Assembly (NCBI GenBank): GCA_021292105.1
Contig: CM037866.1
Location: 5,850,163 to 5,914,162, forward strand
Direction of reading: 5' to 3'
DNA length: 64,000 nucleotides
DNA from: Anadara kagoshimensis
Lineage: Eukaryota > Mollusca > Bivalvia > Arcoida > Arcidae
This document shows, piece after piece, positions 12,067 to 23,300 of the stretch (positions are counted from its first letter, which is position 1; each line of letters starts with the position of its first letter). Both the position numbers and the translations under genes were made by a program. The notes below the pieces were generated by a model, which was not told the origin of the DNA, did no database searches, and saw only the letters and a program-made list of their open reading frames with translations.

Positions 12067-15000
12067 GTGAGTATATATTTATCAGAATTTTTTTAAATTG
12101 TTATACCCCCCCTCCCCCGCCGCCGAAATTAGTTTGAGGGGGTTAAGTTGGAATCACCATGTCTGTCTGTGTAAATTTGTGTCTGGGCCATATCTCATAA
12201 TTGCTTCACTTCATGAATAATGTACATGGTCTAAAGGTCTGTCATGACCTTGATTCAAGGTCATATAAGAAAGGTCAAGGTAGCAAGAAACCCTTGTAGA
12301 TAGCCTATGTAAAAGTGAAATATTCTTGATTAGGACATTAAGCACCATTACTCAACTCAACTCTCACTGCCTGGTTTCATATCTTAAACAGGATAGATCA
12401 CAGTGTAAAAACTTTTGTCATGTCACTTGCCAAAGATCCATGGTTTTCTTCGGGAATCTGGTTTTCTCCACCATCCTGGAACTGACAGAATCAATATAAA
12501 TGAAAGAATCTTGACTAGAGTATTAAATTACATTACACCACACTATATAATAAAATGGTTCAGTCCAGTGAGACTTATATAAAACATAAAAGAAAGAGAT
12601 TTTAACACTTCAAAACTGACCCTTGCATTAAGTTGCAGATAAAAGCATTTGTCGTTACTGGACCCAGCATGTATGTACTACATGTTTTGTTTTTACTTTT
12701 ATTGTAACCAAGTTAAAGCAGGGCTTTAAAACACTGACAATTGGTATGTGTTACCATGTGTTACTATGGATACTTGGTCCTGCATGGACTACATGTGTTA
12801 CCATGGTTACTTGGCCCTGCATGGACTACATGTGTTACCATGGATACTTGGTCCTGCATGGACTACATGTGTTACCATGGTTACTTGGTCCTGCATGGAC
12901 TACATGTGTTACTATGGTGAGTTGGTCCTGCATGGACTACATGTGTTACCATGGTTACTTGGCCCTGCATGGACTACATGTGTTATCATGGTATCTAAGC
13001 CCTGCATGGACTACATGTGTTACCATGGTAACTTGGATCTGCATGGACTACATGTGTTATCATGGTATCATCTTGGCCCTGCATGGACTACATGTGTTAC
13101 CATGGTAACTTGGCCCTTCATGGACTACAAAGCCAACTTACCACGATAACACATGGAATTAAGCAGAGCCAAGTTACCATGGTAACACATGTCATTTAGT
13201 TTATACAGGGTCAAGTTACCATGGTAACTAAGCCCAGTCTGAACTACATTTAATCATTTTACTCTTTTTTGTAGCTAAGTTAAAGCCAATTGGTGACAGT
13301 AGTTTAGCTCCATTGTTAGAGTCTTTAGCGGACTACGAGGGGTTTGAAGTCCATGATGTAGATGCTGATGGCAACTGTATGTTTGCTGCAGTACTTGACC
13401 AGTTACACATCAGTGGACAGTTAAACCATTCTGTAAAGTCACTCAGAAAGTCTGCTGTGAGGTGAGTATCTAAAATTAACAAACATATACAGTCAAATCT
13501 GTCTATAAAGGCCACCCAAGGGAACCAGTAAAAGTGGTCTTAATGGGCAGGTGGTTTTTATATGCAGGTTAAAATAATTTAAATAAAGAACAATTGGAAT
13601 ACAATTCTACTGGCCTTTATTGTTAAGTCCACTAGACATCAAGTATAACACCACTTACCAAGAGCATGCTACAATCATGACCATGTTGTCAATGGCGCCA
13701 AACTAGAACTCTTCAACTTCTGGAGGTAGTAAAAGCTTCTGGAGATTGCAATAGCAAAATTGGATATGGTTCAGGACCTGACTGCCTATCAGTCAATAAT
13801 GAAACAATTTATAAGCAGGTGGACCTTATATAGAGATGACCTTTAAGGCAGGTTGGACTGTATATGACAATGGAACCCATCTTAACTGAACCCTAGGTAA
13901 ACCTGTCTAAATGAAACCCTTGTGTGAGCCCCCAATTTTTTCTACTAAAATGGTGGCCATATAGACTTAGAATTGTGTCTGGCAACCTAAATTTGGAAAT
14001 AGTGGCCAGCTTGTCTACTTTAAATTTGAACTTTTGTGACCAGAGAACAGATATTATTTCTGTGTTACAGAATTTTCATGATACTGTTCCCATTTCAACC
14101 AATATAATGTTTTTAAGTCAATAATAAAAATGTACATTTTGTTCTCCATACCTAATAGAATTGTTTTAATGTTCCTTCATTTGGAAGAAAAGGTTGCCTG
14201 GCCACTTGAATTTTGAATTTCCCCTGGTCACCTGAAAATTTAAATTGGTGGCCAGCTGGCCACTTAGTTTTGAAACCCACTTTGAGGGCTGTGTGTGAGA
14301 AAGTTTGTAGTACTGTTTACCAAAGGTTTGGCCACTTTTGTTTCCTTCAAAGTCTCTGCACTCATCTCAATGTAGTGAAAGATTCTTGACTGGTCCATAA
14401 AACACCATCCCAGAAATGACTGATTTGATACAAGTGAAAAAAAACTTGACTGGTGAACAAAACACCATTACTTCACTCCACTATCCCAGAAATGACTGAC
14501 TTAATGTGAGTGGGAAGAAAACTTGAAGCTGTTAACAGAGTTTTAAGAAACTCAGTGGGAGGTTGTGAGTTCGAATCCCGTGGGTAGTGACTGTTCTTTC
14601 GCAAGCGCTCGGCATCACAAAATAAAAGTCACGGTTCTTTCGGATGGGAACTTAAAATAAACGAGGTCCCATGTCTTGGTAGGCTTGGCATGATAAAGAA
14701 CCCTGCTGTATAATGACATCAGCGCAACGTACAGGCAAAATTTCTGCACCTTCATTTATAGCTGGCGACATCTCGATATAAGTGAAATATTCTTGACTGG
14801 GACGTTAAACACCATTACTTCACTTCACTATCCCAGAAATGACTGATTTAATGCGATTAAAAAAAACTTGACTTGTGAATTATACACGATTACTCCATTC
14901 CACCATCCCAGAAATGACTGATTTAATGCGATTAAAAAAAACTTGACTTGTGAATTATACAGGATTACTCCATCCACCATCCCAGAAATGATTGCCTTGA

Positions 15001-17354
15001 TATGAGTGAAAGAATCTTGACTGGTGCATAATACACCATTTCTCCACTCCACCATCCCAGAAATGATTGCCTTGATATATGTAAAAGAATCTTGACTGGT
15101 GCATAATACAACCTTACTCCACTCCACCATCCCAGAAATGATTGCCTTGATATAAGTGAAAGAATCTTGACTGGTACATACTACACCATTACTCCACTCC
15201 ACCATCCCAGAAATGATTGCCTTGCTATCAGTGAAAGAATCTTGACTGGTACATAATACACCATTACTCCACTCCACCATCCTATAATTATTATATATTA
15301 ACCTGTAGATATTTTTGCATGTGTAAAATTTTGCTGTAATTTCTTTAGCGCAAAATAAGCATAAATTTTACCCACACACAAATTTCCCTTTTATAGTAAT
15401 TGGTTCTTCTTATTTTCACAGTTATCTGAGGGAGAATCCAGTCCAGAAAGATGGAACACACTTGGAGTTGTTTTTACAGACAGAAACCTGGGAGGAATAT
15501 TTATCACGCATGTCACGTGACTCAGTTTGGGGTGATCACATGATGCTAAATGCCTTGACAGAATTTCTTGGTTACCGTGTGGTTGTCATGACAACCAATC
15601 CAGAGAGCCAGACAAAGACTGTTATTGAACCAGCATCTTTTGATATTAGTCGTGGACTATTTACTCTTTATCTTGGACATATTGGAGACTGCCATTTCAA
15701 TAGTCTGAGACCCAAAACTTGGGAGGAAGATTGGCCTGCTAGTAAGTACTTCATTTCAATGGTCTGAGACCCAAAACTTGGGGAAAAGATTAGCCCACTA
15801 GTGAATACTTAATAAGGCCCTCCAAATTGCTATATGGATCTGTATGTCCTGAATTTATACCTGAATATAAAAACTGTTCCCAGCATAACCATTTATCTTC
15901 TGATGTAATTGATGGAATATTCCTTCTCTGGTGTCATGTTATGTGATGCCATTTAGTGTAATCAATAATTTTATTCTGTGAAAATGTGTCCGAGAAGATA
16001 TCATTTTATACATGTTTATAGTAAAATCTATCCAGCAGAATTAATATCATGGCTTATTCTGTGAAATCTTGTCCATGGATAATATTTACTTATAAAATAT
16101 TATTCATGGAAAAATCTTAAAAGAAAATTTTATCCCAGGAACATATTACACTGTTACATGAGTGTCGATTCTTCACCAACAAATTGTTCATGTAACCTAG
16201 AATCGCAAATCATGCTGTGTCTAGTTGCTTGTTATGGAATGTGCTTTAGTATTTGGAAGATTTCATAGTGACTGACTAGATGAACATCTTCAATCAAACC
16301 AGAGATGGTACGATTTCATGGTGACTGACTAGATGAACATCTCCAATCAAACAAGATATGGTAAGATTTCATGGTGACTGACTAGATGAACATCTCCAAT
16401 CAAACTGGAGATGGTAAGATTTCATAGTAACTGACTAGATGAACATCTCCAATCAAACCAGAGATGGTACGATTTCATGGTGACTGACTAGATGAACATC
16501 TCCAATCAAACAAGATATGGTAAGATTTCATGGTGACTGACTAGATGAACATCTCCAATCAAACTGGAGATGGTAAGATTTCATAGTAACTGACTAGATG
16601 AACATCTCCAATCAAACCAGAGATGGTAAGATTTCATAGTGACTGACTAGATGAACATCTCCAATCAAACCAGAGATGGTAAGATTTCATAGTGACAGAC
16701 TAGATGCACATCTCCAATCAAACCAGAGATGGTAAGATTTCATGGTGACTGACTAGATGAACATATCCAATCAAACCGGAGATGGTAAGATTTCATAGTA
16801 ACTGACTAGATGAACATCTCCAATCAAACAAGAGATGGCAATATTTTCATTGTGACTGGCTAGATGAACATCTTCAATCAAACTAGATATTATAAGATTT
16901 CACAGTAACTGGGTAGATGAACATCATTCTATTAAACCGCATTCATTCTGAAATTAAAAAAAAAAACGTTAAAAATTCAAATCATTTTCAGATAAAATTC
17001 AGACAATTTTTTTATGATTGCAATCATTTTATGTTTTGTAGAGGCGAAGATCTATCAAGAAAAGACAAACTTAATTCATTGGATAGAGTCAACATGTGCA
17101 GTACCATGTAATGATGGACAGCAGAAATTACAGAATGGTGGCACAAGAAGTGTTAAAGATGATGCATTGTGGGAGACTGGGGCAGAAATTAAAAAGGAAA
17201 TGGGAGATAAATCAGAGTCTGAAGTCAAGGAGAAAAAAGAAATGGAGAAAGATTTAACAAAAGTTAGAGTTAATAGCATAAATAATGAGACAGATGTAAA
17301 AGAAAATAGAAATGAGCAACAACTACAACAACAACAACAACTACAACAACAACT

Positions 17355-17387
<33 letters not shown>

Positions 17388-20300
17388 GTCAAAAATGGAA
17401 AATGAGAAATTAGGTGACAGAGATTTTACTAGACAGAAAGATAAGTCTTCAAATTCAGAAGATCTCATACAAAGGAAGAGCACTGAAACACAAGATGTAT
17501 CATCAGACAAAATACGAACAAATGAAGGGAAAGATGACAGAATTGAAACTTATCAAAAACAAGAAACAGGAAATGAAGAAATAGGAGAGCAATCGGTAAA
17601 TGATACAAATAAAGTTCGAGATGAAACGGAAGAACAATCGGGAAATGATACTACAAGTCAAAGGCGGGATGAGGTTTTAAACAAACTATATGGTTTAATC
17701 TATCAAATTTGTGAAGAAAATGAAATTGAAGATGAATATGAGAATCTGAAACTCACAAAGACGGATGATGACTCGAGTAAGTATGAATAATGATTATCAG
17801 ATTAATAATTTTAGAACACAAACATAACCGTCCATGTCCCAATCATAATCCCAAAAGTGAAGCAAAATCTTTGAAAATTTTCATTTTAGTGGATGTTTTG
17901 GAACCAGACATATCTATTGCCCGGGGTATCTGATCATCATTGATACCACGGGACAAAGGATTGAAAAAAAACCTGTTTTAATGCCTGTTTATCTCACCTG
18001 GTCCCATCTTAGCTATTTTGACCATAAGTTATCTGTCATACGTCATCCGCCCATTGTCAATTCATAAACTTTTACTTAAACCACTTTTTAGCTCACCTGA
18101 CCGAAGGTCATGTGAGCTTATGGCATAGCGCAGCTTGTGTATGTGCGTGTGTGCGTGTGTGCGTCGTTAACACCTATTTGCGACTTCTCCTCTGAAACTA
18201 CTGGACAGTTTTTAATGAAACTTTGTCAGAAGTATATATGGGCCGGTGCAATTCAGATTTGTTCGTGGCGTTGCCATGGCTACCATAACTAGGTCAAGGT
18301 GACCTAGGGGTGCAAAAATCTTAAAAAATCTTCTTCTCCGAAAGTACTTATTGGAGAAAAAATCTGATGTGATATTTGGCTTCTCTAGGGTCTTAAGCCT
18401 ATAGTTTGTTCATTTTGTAAAAATCGGATAAAAAATAGGTTACGCGTTTTTGCGTTTAATTTTGAAAAAATCGTAAAATAGCTTCAAATTGTTATAACTT
18501 GACTATTTGACCAGATAATGACATGGGGTTTTCAGTTTTGACATCTTCTTGTTAGTATCTTCAAAATGAGGTCAAGGTCAATTGTGAAGGTCGTGACCTA
18601 ATTTTTTTTACCTCTGATTATAATTATTATCTCGAAAACTATAAACTTTTTGTATAGGCATGTATATTAGAATGTTGTAGGTATCGATACAACGATCATT
18701 TTGATGTATAGAAAAAGGTCATGGGTTCAAAGGTCAAGGTCACAGATGCGAAACAATACCGAAATGGTTAATTATCTCGAAAACTATAAACTTTTTGTAT
18801 AGGCATGTATATAAGAATGTTGTAGGTATTGATACAACGATCATTTTGATGTATAGAAAAAGGTCATGGGTTCAAAGGTCAAGGTCACAGATGTGAAACA
18901 ATACTGAAATGGTTAATTATCTCGAAAACTATCAACTTTTTGTATAGGCATGTATATTAGAATGTTGTAAGTATTGATACAACGATCATTTTGATGTATA
19001 GAAAAAGGTCATGGGTTCAAAGGTCAAGGTCACAGACACGAAACAATACCGAAATGGTTAATTATCTCGAAAATTATAAACATTTTGTATAGGCATGTAT
19101 ATTAGAATGTTGTAGATATTGATACAATGATCATTTTGATGTATAGAAAAAGGTCATGGGTTTAAAGGTCAAGGTCACAGATGCGAAACAATACTGAAAT
19201 GGTTAATTATCTCGAAAACTATAAACTTTTTGTATAGGCATGTATATTAGAATGTTGTAGGTATTGATACAACGATCATTCTGATGTATAGAAAAAGGTC
19301 ATGGGTTCAAAGGTCAAGGTCACAGATGTGAAACAATACCGAAATGGTTAATTATCTCAAAATCTATAAACTTTTTGTATATTCTTGTATATTAGAATGT
19401 TGTAGGTATTGATACAATGATCATTTTGATGTATAGAAAAAGGTCATGGGTTCAAAGGTCAAGGCCACAGATGCAAAACAATACCGAAATGGTTAATTAT
19501 CTCCAAAACTATAAACTTTTTGTATAGGCATGTATATTAGAATGTTGTAGATATTGATACAACAATCATTTTGATGTATAGAAAAAGGTTATGGGTTTAA
19601 AGGTCAAGGTCACATATGCGAAACAATACCGAAATGTTTAATTATCTCCAAAACTATCAACATTTTGTATAGGCATGTATATTAGAATGTTGTAGGTATC
19701 GATACAATGATCATTTTGATGTATAGAAAAAGGTCATGGGTTCAAAGGTCAAGGTCACAGATGTGAAACAATACTGAAATGGTTAATTATCTTGAAAACT
19801 ATTAACTTTTTGTATAGGCATGTATACTAGAATGTTGTAGGTATTAATACAACGGTTATCATGATGTAAAAAAAAAGTCATTGGGGTTTAGTATTTATGT
19901 TTTCTTTAAATCTATCAGCCATTAGTTATCAGGTGAGCGTATCAGGCCCATGGGCCTCTTGTTCTATAAATTCACCGGGAAGAATTTATTCAAACTTGGT
20001 AGGAATATTACTTGGATGATACCATTTTAAGTTTGTGCATTTACTGTTTCAACTTGACTGTCCAGAGGAAATAAAAACCCCACAAAAACAACAGGTTACA
20101 CAGCCCAATGTATCCTGTCAGAAATTTATGCACCCTGAACTGCAGGCTTAAATTATATAGGAGTTGAGTTGAGTAATAGTGTTTAAAGTCCCAGTCAAGA
20201 ATATTTCACTTATATCAAGACGTTGCCAGCTGTAGGCAAAGGTGCAAAAATTTTGCCTGTGCATTGCACAGATAGATTTATAAAGCAGGGTTTTTTATTG

Positions 20301-23300
20301 TTCCAAGTCTATTGTGACAAGGGACCTCGTTTATTTTAAGTTCTCATCCGAAAGAGTCGTGCCTTTCATTTTGTAATGCCGAGTGCTTGGAGAAAGCACA
20401 GTCACTTCCAACTTTCATGTCTTGGGACAGACCCGGCTTGGGATTGAAACTGCATTCTCCTACTTACAGAGTATATAGGAGATCAGATTATATTATTTTA
20501 CCTCATTGAATAAATACTATGTTATCTGTAATTTGATTGGATCATCCGATCATCTGATCAGGGTGAAGAAAGCATCCTGTATCCCATCCTGAAAACATCA
20601 TATCCCATCCCTTCAGAACACACATTTATATCACAATGATATGACGTCATTGATAGAAAATTGGTTTCGACATTCTAACGTTTGCCTCTGATGAGTTTTA
20701 ATAGGAGAAAAATTATTAGGAGACAGATTTATGGTCATTTCAAACGATTACAAAACCAACTCTCTTTTCTATACCATGGTGATCTTTCATTTTGATGTAT
20801 TTAAAAAAATGTATTGTCTTTCACATGTTCAGTTAGGAAAATATGAACATTCGCTCTGGGACAGTATAACTTGTTGCTGGTGAAAAAATGTTCATATCCC
20901 TCGCACTCAAAGGCAATAAATTGATATTATTATACCTCATTAGAAAAATATGATACTGTCTGTAATTTGATTGGATCGTTCGATCATGTGATCAGGGTGG
21001 AGAAAAACACTGTGTATCCCTCTGAAAACATCATATCTCACCCCTTTGGAACACATCATGACGTCACAATGATTTGACGTCATCAATGCAGAATCGGTCA
21101 CGACGTTCTAGCGTTTACCTCCGATGAGTTCCGATAGGAAAAAAAGCCATGAATCGGAGAAGGACTGATGTTTTCAGATTGTCTTTTTAAAAATAATTTT
21201 CTTTCTTTCTGTCTTTTTTATTACCATGTTTATACTTTGGTATAATAAACAATTTATTGCCTTTGTTTGAGGGAGATATGAACATTTTTTCATCCTTAAA
21301 AAGTCATATTTAAGTCAATATGACTTGTTGCAGGTGAAAAAATGTTCATATATTCCCCTCACTCAAAGGCAATAAATGAATAATTTACACTGTTATATTT
21401 TGTAGGTGGACATGGTACCTTATTTGATGATAGATTACAGATTGACCCGGTCAGCGGTGTAGCACTTCCTCATCTGAGGTTTATACTCCGGAATATTCTT
21501 CGTGAATCACAGGAAATTTTTTGCTGGCCTTGTTGCACATCTAGATTATTTCCCGACAAAGCCAGAAAGTATATAGAATGTATTGGGAGCACAGTGGAAG
21601 GATTGGATTACTACTTGTTTGACCGCTCCAAATTTATGGCGGGAAAAATACAACCTAAAAAACTAAAGTTACTTTTCTCTGTTGGACAGTCAAAAGTGCA
21701 TACGTCTGCATCAAATCAACAAATTGATCAAGACGATGTTTTGTCTGTCACACAGAATATTCATCCTGGCTATCTTAACTTGAAACCAGTTAATAAAGAA
21801 AGATGGAAGAAATATGTCAATGAAGAAGTAGACGAAAATTTTATCATATGTCCGACACTGCCCGCTCCCATATTTGCAGAATTGAAGAATAAAAAAGGAT
21901 TTATTATAATGTATAAGTTGTTTTGTCCGGAATGGCCAGAATCTACGTCAGAGTGGGTTTGTCGTGATCGTCCATCAAATTGGCCATATCCACATTTAAT
22001 GGAACAGATAATGAATTACGGTTGTTATGTGGTGTCCAAGCCACACCCCCAAAGTGCGAAACCTGAAATTGAATGGATGTACATGTTTACAAGGGCAGAG
22101 AAAACACTCGTTTCTGAGGCTTTAACCGTGGATATGAAATACTGCTTCAGCCTCTTCAAAATCTTTGTGGATTATCAAACAAAAGGAATACAACCAAAAT
22201 TGTCCACTAATCTGCTCAAAACTGTGCTTTTCTACGCATGTGAAGTTGTCCCCCCTTCATGCTGGATTAACAATGTAAGTGGCTGTTTTTTATATTTATT
22301 ACAACATCTTTTGAGGTGCCTAAAGGACAGGAACATTCCAAATTACTTTATCAGGGAAAACAACATGATCGATCATTTTCCAGAAGATTCCATTGGAAAG
22401 TTTATCAGGAAAATAGAAATTCTTAGAACTTTTCCAGTGTTGTCTCTAAAGTTTCTAGCAGAGCATCATTCTCTAACGTCAAAACTGTGGATGCTGAAGA
22501 AAGTAGTGTTTGATATGGAGAAGTTTAGGAGTGACGGGAATTTGGAGGGAACCGTTTATAGGTGCTTTGTTAAAGTGGCAACTGAACAGTCCAAAAAGTA
22601 TGTTAACTTTGAGAAATACGACAAAGCTTATGGCAGCATGGAACAAATTTACCAGGAAGAAATTCTATCTACACACACAAGTCCACCTTCTTTTCAAGAA
22701 TTTTTTGAGAGTGTTTTGAGTCAGGAAAAAGATGAGGTTTTCCTTTTTTGGTTAGGATTTCAAGCAGAAATAACGTTAGGAAAAACAATACTACTAAAGC
22801 TGCTTCAGAAGGTTAACACAGTGCCGATAGGCCAAGTAGCAGAGGGAGTTAGTCCTGGTAAATATGATGCTGTACCAGTGCCAAAGTCATTACTTACTCA
22901 AGGTCAATTTGGAGAAATATCATTTTTGGATAAGTTTATCACACAATTGTACCATTGTAAAGATTACAAAGAAGGCGACCATTACATCATTTGTAATATC
23001 TCAAAGATAAAGTCGGCTCAGCAGACGACAGTTGACATTAGTGAAGTTACAGAGTCACAGATTAGATATCAGGTCACCAACAAGACAAAGTCACTAGATA
23101 GACTCTTGTTTAATAACATGTATGACTTGTTGAAGAATTTCTATCAGGAACGCAACATGGAGAAGATCCGAGAATACAAGAATGAATTTGAGGAATGCTG
23201 TAAAAAACTCGACACCACGGAGGCTTACAGAAAATTGTCGTATGTTTGGGATTGGCTGGAATCAGAAGAAAATCCAACAGCTAATTCTGGCCATAGTAGT

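Noticed and set aside
12746-13149. Two overlapping open frames of 120-133 codons on the plus strand
   Set aside because: They are created by the 37-bp minisatellite; both frames encode the same repeating word and neither has any domain.
14828-15280. 150-codon minus-strand frame with repeated MVEWSNGVL words
   Set aside because: It comes from the SINE-tail tandem array; no splice context and no recognised domain.
16255-16920. CRISPR-like regular repeats
   Set aside because: The units are contiguous with no unique spacers, and the window is eukaryotic (introns, SINEs).
17076-17510. Minus-strand frame rich in cysteine
   Set aside because: It is the antisense shadow of the CAA (polyQ) tract in exon 4.
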